A stretch of DNA of 64,000 nt from Membranipora membranacea. Its lineage: Eukaryota; Bryozoa; Gymnolaemata; Cheilostomatida; Membraniporidae. Under the pieces are notes generated by a model. It did no database searches and was not told the DNA's origin. It saw only the letters and a program-made list of their open reading frames with translations. Within the stretch, counting starts at the first letter, position 1; each line of letters starts with the position of its first letter. The stretch lies in contig OU612075.1 in assembly GCA_914767715.1 (NCBI GenBank), positions 4,836,001-4,900,000 of the forward strand, read 5' to 3'. The translations under genes were made by a program, and so were the position numbers. Below, one piece after another: positions 1-10,240 of this stretch.

Positions 1-1280
1 AATATCCTGGAATGAATTAAGACCAACGTTACTGTTGATACTCAATTATTAGGCTTGCAAACATGAGGCAGAACACGGATAGGTGGTAATCATATAACAA
101 CATAAAGTTCTTAAATCCACGCAAGATGCTCTAAACAATTTTTTAAATGTAGATAATGAAATTTATCTACCTGTAACTTGCCAGATGTATTTTACCTACC
201 ATTGCTAATCTGTGCTACACTTGTTGGTTCTACAATGTTGTTCTCCTCTGCTCTTCTCGTTGAATACCTCGTATTGAAAGAGTGTTACTTTTATATGGGA
301 ATAATGAGATCATGATTACCAAACCTCTAATGTCAGATTATCGCAGTTTCATCATACAAATCTGTCCATCACAATGATCTATGACATGTTGTGTAAGTTG
401 ACAGTTGATAACAGAATCAGGATATTGTAAATAGTACATTTGTCTTTATCAAAATCATTCATCATCCATCAAGTCGTGTGAGGTGGCATGTTTTAGTTGA
501 CTATTGAGGCAAGGAGGGAGGGGTCAAGCTTACCCGTCTCATCACCCGAACAATCTCACAAGGTTACAGTGAATTCAAAAAGAGCCGAAAATAGCTCCAC
601 ACTGGTACCGCCAAAACAGTGTTCATGAGAAATTTTTGGCAGAGATAAGGATATACAAGGAAGATGATATCATGATGACCTAATCATCCTCTGAAAAATT
701 TCTGTCATGTCATGACTGGAACTTGCTCAAACACAACAATATTTGAATATGAGAAATACTGAAATGTCACTTAATCTGGAAAGCGCAGTGATTTAAGATT
801 AAAACCAGTTTCAAATTTCAACCGCTATTGTACCAAGTTATAGTTAAGATGAAAAGTAGGTATAAGTTTTGAAATGGATCTTTATTTGCAGTCAGGGGCA
901 CATGGTTGGAATGTCCACTTTCTGGATGCGTCTCAAGTTTACTATTTTATAAAATCTGGACATAATATTGAAACGGTAATCTAGTAACCAAGGATTTGAG
1001 TTGATAGAAACCCCTTTCGTCTTATCGTCTGAATCGGTCAACTTTAATTTGGCCAAAATTAATTTTATGAATTGTTGTAACAGTATTGCCCAACTAAATC
1101 TCCAAATGAGCTCAGATCAATTTTGAAAAAATGGTGAGCTGGAAATCATCATGTAGTGATATTTTTGGTGAGATGCAGGACAGATGATAGTTTTGATAAG
1201 TTTTTGAATCAGTACATAGAGACAGCTTCAATATCAGAACCCAGTGGCGTATATTAGCACTCACGGCCCACAGATTTCCG
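1..1280. other. No gene recognised
   Basis: AT-rich sequence on both strands with no long open frame, no recognisable protein motif and no obvious tandem repeat. I see nothing that can be named here. Confidence 0.5.
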
Positions 1281-1285
1281 TGAGT

Positions 1286-1377
1286 GGCTGAATAGCTCAG
1301 TGTGTAGAGCGTCCGCCTTATAATCACTGTTAATAAGATTGTCGTGGGTTCGAATCCCATCCAGGTCAGTTTTTTTT
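1286..1377 (+). repeat. tRNA-derived SINE-like element (head)
   Basis: A tRNA-shaped segment with an internal Pol III A box around 1293-1311 (D-arm TAGCTCAG and GAGC) and a perfect B box GGTTCGAATCC at 1347-1357. The T arm pairs fully (GTGGG/CCCAT). The acceptor stem 1286-1292 versus 1361-1367 pairs at only four of seven positions, two of them G-U. The anticodon arm is disrupted: a CTTATAA loop is present but followed by extra bases. A run of eight T at 1370-1377 could act as a Pol III terminator. The degraded acceptor and anticodon arms argue for a tRNA-derived SINE or tRNA pseudogene rather than a working tRNA. Read in reverse it gives the peptide motif WMGFEPTT, a common false gene prediction from tRNA-like repeats. 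Confidence 0.6.
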
Positions 1378-1524
1378 CAAATGGTTGCTTTATAACTGGA
1401 GCATTTTTACCGTAATCTTCTACTGCTATTGAGTTGTTTTCTGAAAGTACCCAACAGCTCAGTGAGCCATTGAAATACCTCTCTGCTTGCACTATTTTGC
1501 TACCGATATGCAAAAATTTCCGTG

Positions 1525-1553
1525 GTGGGAGGGCGCTTAAGCGCCCCTCCCAC
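1525..1553. repeat. GC-rich palindrome centred on TTAA
   Basis: Arms GTGGGAGGGCGC and GCGCCCCTCCCAC pair around a central TTAA, with one unpaired C in the right arm. It is far more GC-rich than its surroundings and is followed by more GC-rich sequence to about 1590. It could fold into a strong hairpin. Its role is unknown. Confidence 0.6.
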
Positions 1554-1599
1554 ACCCTCCCCGCCACGCCTACGGCATGTGGAATGGGCTGCGCCCGAT

Positions 1600-2735
1600 T
1601 ATTATGCTCATCTCTGAAAAGTCAGTGAGTGAAATTTTTTAGAATATACGCCCCTGTCAGAACCGTGTGGTCGTCAGGTGCAAAAAACACTAAACCCATA
1701 TCATATTCTGAGAGAATCAAGTTTGGGGCTCCCCCCACACAGGACTGTCTATAATATCTATAAATTAAGATTCCCAATCTATAAACTTAAGCGCGCTGCG
1801 ATGGCATGTGGCTTTTGGACTAATGAATGCCATAAAATCCTTTAAATTAACAACCTATTGTACTTACCTTAATGATGTATCATATCGGATACAACCCTCC
1901 GTTTGCTCTGCTCTGCTTTGCTACACAACGACCATACACACACAAAGAGAGCACAGGAGACACACAGCACTGACAGCACTTTAGAGATACATTAAGAAAT
2001 CTATAAATCTATATCTTTACTTGCATATATCTATAAGCCTACAAGCCTATAAGCTAAGAAATGGTCATCTATAATCTATACTATAAGTAGGGGGGGGGGC
2101 CCAAGTTTACTAAGAGTTTCTTTGATTATTTGGCTTGAATCAGTCCTGTGTGTACTGAATAACCTCAAATTACGAAACCATGGTCAAGAGCCCGGTTTAT
2201 ACAGTAGAAGATTGTAGGAGAATGTGCAATAGAGATGAGATCTTGTTTACCAAAGGTCCTATTGCAAAATCTTTGCTTTGTCATATTTAATTTTCTAAGC
2301 AGATGAATAACTCCAATTCAGCAGTAAAAGAAACCTGTTATGCTGCAAATATTTGGTGCCCGTTATAACCAGTGTGCCAGTGCCATGGTGATATTCATAA
2401 ATTCTGCCCACTCTTCCCTAAAACTCACATGTTATTGGTTTCATCAATTTAAATCCAGAAAGTTATCTAGACTTCAGCTTCAAAAGACTAAAGTGATTTT
2501 ATTCAAGCCAATGTTTTTATAATCTAATTAAATCCCAAACGAGAATTGACATAACCAAAATGAATATTTTGGATCACAATGTTTAATGTTTCAGATCATA
2601 AGCAGATGTGTGCATCCTTTGTTCACAAAAAGGACCACCAGTAAACTTGAAGTTTTCAGATTTTCCTCTGCCTCATGTCGACTGTTATAAAATTATCTTT
2701 TAAATAGAAAACAGTCTGTATTGGTAAATGGTAAT
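1600..2735. other. Low-complexity AT-rich stretch, no gene recognised
   Basis: Contains loosely repeated CTATAAG/CTATAAA words between about 1748 and 2090, ending in a G run near 2091-2099. No protein-coding evidence beyond short chance frames. Confidence 0.4.
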
Positions 2736-2738
2736 AAG

Positions 2739-2900
2739 TCAAGTTTGTTGCCTGTCAAAATTGATGTCCCTGAGGTTTCCGTACTTTTGCCACCATTATT
2801 CTCAATTTATATTAATGAGCTTTTGAATGGAGCACCCAATCTTAATTAGGCCTCTATACTTTCTGCTGAAGAAACGAAGATTTTGAGTACTGAACCTGTA
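2739..2900 (+). pseudogene. Fossil of a non-LTR reverse transcriptase
   Basis: In one frame from 2739 the translation reads LLPVKIDVPEVSVLLPPLF and continues SIYINELLN. This matches the conserved reverse-transcriptase block usually written GVPQGSxLGPLLF..YIND. After a stop codon at about 2848-2850 the same frame continues ASILSAEETKIL, where the polymerase motif normally reads F/YADDT. The catalytic DD pair is therefore EE here, so the fragment is dead. Distances between blocks fit a LINE of the Jockey/CR1/L2 type, but no endonuclease or 3' tail could be identified. Identification rests on motif pattern only. Confidence 0.6.
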
Positions 2901-3119
2901 ATTATGAAGAGGAATTGATCTCTCATAAAAGAATGGTGTAAAATCAACCGTTCAAGTACTTTCTAAAGCCCTGAATAAAATTGTAAGACCAATCACTCAA
3001 ACTCAAGTTTTGAAGAAAAAGGCACAACCAACTTAATAAGACTTGAGTTAGACTCCAACATAATTTACATGAAAAACTTAAAAAAAGGCAATTAAGTTTA
3101 ACGTTAATAAGGGTACAAC

Positions 3120-3740
3120 CTCACAGTTGGGATGACGGGGCGTCTCTGGTCGTGTGTTACATAGCTGGTGTGGCGTGCATGTTTTGCCTGGACTTCTCAT
3201 GATGTTTGTGTGGTGCTTTTGTAATTATTATTTGGACTGCATGCCTGCCACTCTAGTCACAACTATCTGTTGGCTGACCAACGCTTTTAAATTACTTTCG
3301 TATGAACTTTTATTATTACTTCTTAGATGACAATGTTTCTTCACACTAGAATACAAAAAAATTTGATGTATATGCATTTCGTGACAGAACCAACAGGTTG
3401 CATAAGGCTTTTTATAGCCTAGCTAATACCAGGAAAACTTTGCTGCTAGATAAGAGTTTTGCAACTGGAGAGCTAGCATTGACAAATTCTGCTACAAAAA
3501 TAGCTATCATTTGTGATGTGATTAACCTTGATCATTCTCTCTTATATTTGTGATGTGCCCCTGTCACTCTCCCTACAACGTCATCCTCAATTACAACCTT
3601 TACAAGAAGATCTTCAATAATTATGTATTCTGTTCTTCTTCTGGTTATACCACCATCTACAAAACAGAACAAGGTATCAGCATTAGCTAACACTTCAGTA
3701 TCCATCTTTATTTTCAATAATCAACATAATGGGTTGTAAC
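3120..3740. other. Unassigned region with short open frames on both strands
   Basis: On the plus strand a frame without an ATG is open from about 3347 to 3552. On the minus strand a 61-codon frame (3532-3717) is rich in Asp/Glu/Val/Ile. Neither resembles a family I know. They may be remnants of the mobile elements on either side. Confidence 0.25.
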
Positions 3741-3840
3741 AGAAGACTCCAGTTGTTTTCCCACGCGAGGGAAAACAAATTTACAACCAGAGATTTTTAC
3801 TCCGTGCTACTTGATTTAAAAGGCATTAACATGGAGTTAA

Positions 3841-4217
3841 AGTGCAACCAAGGTTTCAAACAACTTCTCATTGATGGCCATTGATTAATAGCAGATTGCA
3901 CCTTCTGCATGGGGAAAAAGACAAAATATAATTCGGATGATTATTCAGCCAGAATTCTTGTGAAACATTTCTTCCATCAGGCACTCAAACTCAGCTAAAA
4001 GAGAATACCACATAGCAGTTTCCTGTTCCTGTTATTATTTAGCCTGTGCTCTATAATTATTACAGCAAAGTTTTGGAACCTCCCCTAAACTGAAGTGTTA
4101 CCCAGCTTAGAGTCAGCAACTACTTTGAGTTTTGCATCGCGTAATGCACAAAGCTGATGCTGCCCAGCACATTATTTGCTACCCATTAATGCATTGCTGC
4201 GAAACCTTGGTTGCCCT
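3841..4217. mobile_element. TTAA-flanked MITE, copy 1 (377 bp)
   Basis: A non-coding element with terminal inverted repeats: it begins AGTGCAACCAAGGTTTC and ends GAAACCTTGGTTGCCCT. TTAA lies directly outside each end (3837-3840 and 4218-4221), the expected target-site duplication of Kolobok or piggyBac transposons. It has no open frame for a transposase, so it would depend on one supplied elsewhere. The same 377-bp element occurs in reverse orientation at 4628-5004 with high identity. Confidence 0.8.
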
Positions 4218-4627
4218 TTAACATGTCGCTGGTACCAGTGACATGTCAACATTATTATTACTTTGGCAAAAAACTCACGGTTGTTTAAGTATCTACATTT
4301 TCATTGGCTGACTGATATCTAAGCGAAATTTCTTAGAAAGTGAAATACCTCAGAGTTTCGAAGATCAGTTACTTGGCTTTTGACTATTTATATGCCACAA
4401 CAGCTTACAAATCCTTTCTTCATGGTGAAGGGTGAACTTTTGAACTTTTTTTGTTCTATCATGCACTTACCTTACTGACACTTACCTTACTTGCCTATTC
4501 CATCTTGTCTTTTAGTTGAGACAATCAAGCAGAAGAATACTCGTATTGACATTGAGCCAATGACAATCTTCTAGCATTGTTCGCTTTACTTCATTACGTC
4601 ATACATGGTTTATGGCGTTAGCATTAA

Positions 4628-5004
4628 AGGGCAACCAAGGTTTCGCAGCAATGCATTAATGGGTAGGAAATAATGTGCTGGGCAGCATCAGCTTTGTGCA
4701 TTACGCGATGCAAAACTCAAAGTAGTTGCTGACTCTAAGCTGGGTAACATTTCAGTTTAGGGGAGGTTCCAAGACTTTGCTGTAATAATTATAGAGCAAA
4801 GGCTAAATAATAACAGGAACAGGAAACTGCTATGTGGTATTCTCTTTTAGCTGAGTTTGAGTACCTGATGGAAGAAATGTTTCACAAGAATTCTGGCTGA
4901 ATAATCATCCGAATTATATTTGGTCTTTTTCCCCATGCAGAAGGTGCAATCTGCTATTAATCAATGGCCATCAATAAGAAGTTGTTTGAAACCTTGGTTG
5001 CCCT
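4628..5004. mobile_element. TTAA-flanked MITE, copy 2 (inverted)
   Basis: Reverse complement of the copy at 3841-4217, differing at scattered positions. Ends are AGGGCAACCAAGGTTTC and its complement. The left flank is TTAA (4624-4627); the right flank is ATAA (5005-5008), a one-base decay of the duplication. Together with copy 1 it makes a large inverted repeat with a ~410-bp spacer. The related segment at 17696 carries a single TTAA and no insert at the corresponding place. Confidence 0.8.
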
Positions 5005-5868
5005 ATAAGAGCATTAAAGTTATCACCACATTTTTATCGTGCCTGTCAATAATGAACATGAAAAAACCACTTTGTCACGTCACATTGGTTTTTTCTTCGA
5101 TCTCGAGATTTTTATTTCCCACAACCACTTATCCACTTGTTACATTCTTCAGACATCATGTTTGGATGAAATCTGCCAACCAAAATGTTTGAACTATAGG
5201 TTAAATTGAATTACACAGGCGGACTGAGCAAACATAGTGATGTAATGCAAAGTTATAGCGAAATGACAAATCAAGGTGTGTCGTGTGGTCCAATGTTGTT
5301 ACTCCGAAAATCTTCAAATACAATCAAAGAAGGTGTACAATCAACTCAAACCCATCTCTGGTGAGGGATCTACCTAATTTTAAGTTTATATCTTTAATTA
5401 GGCCATAGTCGTAGATTGAATTAAGATTCAAAACTTTCATTCTTGTTGCTCATCAGCTTTTCAAATTTGGCAGGATTTATATGTTTTAGGTATTCATAGC
5501 AGAACTTTCGGAACAGCAGTTTAATAGAAATAGAAAGAAAGTTGAATTATCTCCTAAAAGTACATGCACTGGCTAACTTATGTACGCCTCAATATTGGGA
5601 ATCGCATCCAGTACACTCTCCAAGTTTGATGAAAGGAAGCAAAAGAATGCTGAGCTACAAAAATAAAAGAAGCACAGAGCAATATGAATGCTATCGTCTT
5701 GGTTATCACCCTTTACAAAAATTAATTTTATTCCAAATTTTGGTCTTAGATTTCTGGATCCGGTTGCTTTTCTGGATTTATTAGGTTTCCTAGCTTTTCT
5801 GGTTTTTAATCTGGATTTGTCCGCCTTCATGCCATGAGATGATAGATAGACTCACCCTACAATAAGGG

Positions 5869-6572
5869 TATGAGGATTCTTTGGCCTCGTGCAATCTGTA
5901 AAGATGAGAGTAAACAGCAGTCAGACAACAGGAGAGAGGCTAAGGGTATGGGGAACTTTAGGGTTAACATGAACATGACGAAGCTTTGCAGGACTTTCAA
6001 AAGGACAACAGGACATTGGATACTTGCCAGGAGTGTCGCATCAGAGTGAGCGTAACAAATAAGAAAGGCCTCACATGAAGCATGTCTTTACCATGCGGGT
6101 CAGAAGGCTGCAGCTATACTAAATTGTATCCGCTCTACAAAGCAGCGCAGGAGAGCAGGAGCGGGCTGAAGAGAGCTGCTATCAATAAAAAGTTAAGATA
6201 TTCCGTGCAGGATAGCTGCCTTGGCATGCACGGGGCATGCCAGCTGTTTGCATGGGTTGACATGTCACTTCAGGCTCAATCAAACTGCCAAAAGCTTGCC
6301 AAGCTGATTGACGCTGAAATAACAGATATAAATAGTTGAGACCTGAACAAACTGGCAGGGAAAAATTGAAAGATAACAAACTATGACAGACAACAATGGG
6401 CAGGGTGCAAAGCCGCATCAGGCTCTACTGAGTGTGAGGCTGGAGAATTGGACTGTTACAGCCCAGTCAGACCCATCTCACCTGGGTAACTCAAAGGTTA
6501 GACCTATAGAGAAAGTGAATTTCAGGAAAGGAATTTTAATGCAATGTAGTGGTTTGGTTTTTTGTTCACGAT
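5869..6572 (+). pseudogene. Transposase-like pseudogene (Cys-rich N-terminus, core mostly deleted)
   Basis: Starts with ATGAGGATTCTT directly after the CTACAATAAGGGT junction also seen at 52.5 and 55.6 kb. It then follows those copies: a Cys-rich block (PCGSEGCSYTKLYPLYKAAQ) and the block QDSCLGMHGACQLF. Breaks: a frameshift near 5970, a stop at about 6076 (Cys codon TGT to TGA), a stop after ITDINS near 6337, and loss of the middle of the protein. The frame resumes with DNNGQ near 6390, followed by SDPSHLGNSKVR, the second acidic block of the core. The layout resembles uncharacterised DDE (Mutator-like) transposases of invertebrates; that family link is inferred from recalled motif patterns. 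Confidence 0.5.
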
Positions 6573-6593
6573 AAATTCTGTTATTGTTTTTCA

Positions 6594-6640
6594 TTTGAGT
6601 AGTATTTGAGTAGTATTTGAGTAGTATTTGAGTAGTATTT
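6594..6640 (+). repeat. 11-bp tandem repeat, about 4 copies
   Basis: Four exact copies of TTTGAGTAGTA followed by TTT. The single-copy form of this word occurs in related spacers (for example near 14690, 53905 and 56668), so the array arose by local expansion in this copy. Confidence 0.85.
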
Positions 6641-8880
6641 CAACAGGTCAATAAATGGTGCAATACCACCATTGTAGTGCAACTTGTCTCATGCTGAGAA
6701 TATTAGGTAGGATGCTGCATAGTTGACTGAAGCACAGCTGTACTTGAGCTTGATAGATATGTCTTTCAATCTTCAATTCCGGAGCATTATCTATATCTAT
6801 ATTAAGAAAAATGGTAAAGACAAAGACAGAAGCATAACATCCACTGTCTTCACAGTCCATCACAAGAAAAAATCAAAAACATTTCGAACATTTGATCTAC
6901 ATTCAATTTAACAATGCACAATCCAGAATATTGAATCCCGAAAGGCTTGCTATCATACAGTTCCTTCTGTTTTTCCTTTTTTGCATTTTATAATCATCTT
7001 CATGTCATAATATCTTTTTGCTTTTCTTATTATTCAATCGCACTCAATTTACGAATCCGCTTATAATTTTCTACTAGAAGACTCAAAATGCATAATGCTA
7101 AATTTTTACGCTGTTTAAATCTTTGTGACATTCCCATACTCTGGATGTTATTTACATCTACATATTATTTTTGCTTCACTCTACTTAGCACAGAACACCA
7201 GTGCAGGGTGACAATGTCACACACCTTGAACATTATGCACATTAAGATACAAGGATATGAGGAAGGAAGTAAGATGCAAAATGTTGTCTCGATTTACTGG
7301 GCACTTTTTTCTGCCAACTTTGACATATTATACGGAATTTTAATGCATAGTTTGGGTTTTCCAGTTAATTCATTTTTGTATTATGTTACTCATTTATTCT
7401 TTATTCATTACTAAAAATTCAACAGGCCAATAATTGGTCTGGTAAGAAGTTCTGAAGACTCTGCCACTGATATAACAAGCCTCAGGGCACAGAAAGCTTA
7501 CGCTGAAAGAACAGTAGAGGTGATGAAGTGATTCACTTCTTTGCGATCAACTTTGTACAGATTTGAGCGTGAGATATTTTATAGTTTAATATGATATTAA
7601 AAATTGATTATGCCAATCAGCCAGCATAGAAATCAATATCACCAAACAAATTGCTAAGAGCCTTCGATTTGGGTTCGGCCGCTTATATAATATTCATGTC
7701 TTGTTTTATTATATATTATTTGATTATCCTCATTCTATTCACATTTTATTCACAACCCCGATTTGGTGATAGTTATAGAATAGTTGCTATTGCTAGTGAG
7801 CTAAATTCCTCCTTGACTGATTTGTACAAGACAACAGACTTGGAATGTCTGACGCTTGTCAGATGTTGGCCAATGGATCTCGCTCAATCAATTGATTTCA
7901 ATGGTCAGAACATGTTAAAGCTTAAAATCAATGCATGTCCATGGTTAAAAAATGACTTGGAGCAAAGAGGTCAAACATGATGACTTCTGAGCTATTGAAT
8001 TTCTGGAGAGGGAGGGTAAATAGTCATTTCTGTCCGCTTTGGGACCGAACAGACAAAACAACAATGGAAAAAGATGAGCCCAAAGCCCACACAGGTAATG
8101 TTAACAGCTATTTACAGCTGCACAGGTTGATTTCTGGACTTTTCTTGAGAATTTTAACGCAATGTATCCGTTTGGCTTTCCAAGCTAATTTATGATAAAT
8201 TTTGTTATTCATTGTCCTTTCTAATCTATTCGTTGGTGCAATAGAGGTGTTATACAACACCTGCCTCTGCCAGTACTCTCAATTATGTGGCATAGATACA
8301 ATGCTTTATGCTCAATATTATAAGTAATTTAAATAATTGAACTTTAATGCAATGCATTGCAGTGGTTTGGTTTTTGATACACCATGATACTCATTTTCTT
8401 TTGAATAGAAGTCCAACAGGCCAATTGTCTATGCAATATGGGTGATCAACCACATCTTTAACTGCCAGTATTCTCAATTATGTGATATGGAAATAGATTA
8501 TCAGGATTACTTCCAGTAAAGAGGACAAGCGAAAAGCCTCACAGCACCAAAAACACAGTGGAATGTGTTACACTAGAGTTGCTCTAAATTCAGTTTAATA
8601 ATGTAAGATAATTATTGTTCTTTTACCTTAACAGCTCATATTTATGCTTGAAAGGCTTGCTATAATATGGTCCATTTTTTGTTCTGATATTTTTACTGCG
8701 TTTCATTATCATCTTTATGACATTTGATATTTTTGCTTTTCATCTTTTCAATTGCACTCTGTTTAAGGATCCTTTTAATTTTCATCACACGAAGACTAAA
8801 CATGCATTCAACTACATATTTTACATCCTTTGAATCTTTGAGCTTTTAATCTGATCTGGATATATCTGAGACTATTAAGG
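6641..8880 (+). repeat. Spacer modules of the left cadherin/transposase array
   Basis: No gene. The stretch is built from recurring spacers also found at 10.3-15.9, 19.6, 51.5-54.3 and 56.6-58.4 kb. Recurrent words are AATGCAGTGGTTTGGTTTTT; CAACAGGCCAATAATTGGT; ACCACATCTG followed by CCAGTATTCTCAATTATGTG; and TTTCATTATCATCTTTATGAC. They look like duplicated introns that once separated exons of one gene. A 109-codon open frame at 7651-7980 lies in this material and shares its opening with 15991; I see no domain in it. Confidence 0.55.
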
Positions 8881-9060
8881 AGAGTGACATGAACACTAGG
8901 CTTGCTAAAAGGTTTTTGGACAAGGGCATCAATCCCCCAACCATAACATGGAATGGTCACGGTCAGGCAGCCAAAAACTGCGCTGCACTTGCTAGCAATG
9001 AGATGATACTATGGTGATAACAATAGATTTGAAGCAAATAAAAGCAGACAAACTTAGAGG
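8881..9060 (+). pseudogene. Transposase-like relic, second acidic block
   Basis: Reads SDMNTRLAKRFLDKGIN, then the degenerate WNGHGQAAKN, then ALASNEM before stops. It aligns with the block around VTSDNDGQGAE in the 55.6-56.6 kb copy, with both Asp of the SDND motif lost. Similar relics are at 54.4 and 57.2 kb. Confidence 0.45.
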
Positions 9061-9499
9061 GAGGGAGGATGACATGAACACCATCGCTGGCTGAAAATAT
9101 TTTACAGAATTTTAATTTTTTAACTCTTATGCATTATGCTAAATATTTTACGTTGCTTAAATTTGTGACAGTCCCTTTGTTCTTTTATATCTCATCTAGA
9201 TATTATTTATAGCCACATATTCTTTTTGCTTCACTTTACTAAGCACAGAACACCAGTGCAGCGCAAAATTGTCACATACCAAGAATATTAAGAACATTGA
9301 GATATAAGGATATAAGAAAGGGAGTATGATGCAAAATGTTCTCTTGTTTTACTGAACAGTTTTTTTCTGCCAACATGGACACCGTTAATGACTGGAAATA
9401 TTTCACAGAATTTCAAATACTTGAACTTTTATGCAATGTAGTGGTTTGGTTTTTCCAGCTAGGTCATTGTAAGATTTTGTTACTCATAATTTCTTTTAG

Positions 9500-9862
9500 T
9501 ATGCTGATACTGTAATAACATCCATGGATGATGTGGTTGATCGAGAGAAGGAGTCAGAGATCATGTCGGAGGTGAAGGTCAGTGATAGCGGAGTACCAGC
9601 ACTGACAGCTTTGGTTTATGTGAAAATTTATATCAATGCTCTCAACAATAATAGACCGGTATTTACACCAGAGGTCTATAACACTATAATATCCTTAATT
9701 GAAAGAGTGCTTATTGCTACAATCAAAACAGTAGATATAGACTATGTCTCTAATGGACAAATATCATACAGCTTGGTCGAGGACGATAATAACAACTTCA
9801 TGATTGATGAAAAATCAGGAGAGATAACAACTGTTAAGGGAGCAGTCATCAAACCTGGATAA
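9500..9862 (+). pseudogene. Cadherin ectodomain exon, truncated
   Basis: Follows a TTTTAG splice acceptor at 9494-9499. It encodes the end of one cadherin repeat and the start of the next: DREKESEI, then VSDSGVPALTALVYVKIYI, then NALNNNRPVF (consensus DxNDNxPxF; the first calcium-binding residues are changed), YNTIISL, NGQISYSL and FMIDEKSGEITT. The frame stops at 9860-9862 where the related copy at 58.17 kb continues with INHGEIIVLKA, because a small deletion has shifted the frame. Cadherin repeats are extracellular, Ca2+-bridged adhesion modules. No signal peptide, transmembrane or cytoplasmic part is visible, so this is a fragment. Confidence 0.65.
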
Positions 9863-9999
9863 TCATAGTATTATTGTATTATTGTACTGATTACTATAGA
9901 GAAAAGAATATATAGATAATGTGGAATCAAAGTGTGAGTCATCACACAGTGTTTTCTTCTGTAGTTGCCGTTTGTAATTAAATATTGCATCCACTCCTT

Positions 10000-10240
10000 A
10001 TATAGGAGTGGATATTTCTGTTGACCATTATGTTTCTGTTCGGGGATAGAAAAAAGGTGGGGCACACACGGGCAGTGGACTTTGTAATAGACAAAAATGT
10101 GTGCATGAAGACAAGCATGCTTTGCCGCCAAAACCATACGGTGGTGTGCTCACATGAAAGCACAGACCACCAGTGCAGAGCAACATTGTCACAAACCGAT
10201 AAAATTAAGGAGGGTGATATGAACACCATCGATGGCTGAA
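10000..10240 (+). pseudogene. Transposase-like relic, central Cys block
   Basis: Translates to VDFVIDKNVCMKT, then NHTVVCSHESTDHQCRATL, then KEGDMNT. It corresponds to the segment IIENKVC...ATVCAHERTQHDCSATL in the 55.6-56.6 kb copy. The Cys and His spacing is kept, which supports homology. Upstream the first acidic block is frame-shifted. Confidence 0.5.

Larger units (their letters stand above)
3741..5800 (+). repeat. Dispersed repeat, copy 1 (interrupted by two MITEs)
   Basis: Once the two MITEs are removed, this segment is similar along its length to 16.86-18.0 kb. Shared landmarks are the GGGAAAACAAAT-type block near 3765 (GGGCAAACAATT near 16900), the block around 4340-4440 ending in a CTTCATGG-GGTGAAC motif (17460-17545), and the AATATTGGGAATCGCATCCAG block near 5591 (17849). 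The last block continues through ACAAAAATAAAAGAA to a TCTTAG end at both sites. A third copy lies at 62.35-64 kb. A short frame (5590-5760) is conserved between copies 1 and 2 (motifs YKNKR, TEQ and ECH/ECY), so the repeat may derive from coding sequence that I cannot name. Confidence 0.55.

Noticed and set aside
1286-1368. Functional tRNA gene
   Set aside because: The acceptor stem pairs at only four of seven positions and the anticodon arm does not fold.
1112-1567. 151-codon minus-strand open frame
   Set aside because: It runs through the tRNA-like repeat and the GC-rich palindrome; its WMGFEPTT motif is a known artefact of translating tRNA-derived repeats.
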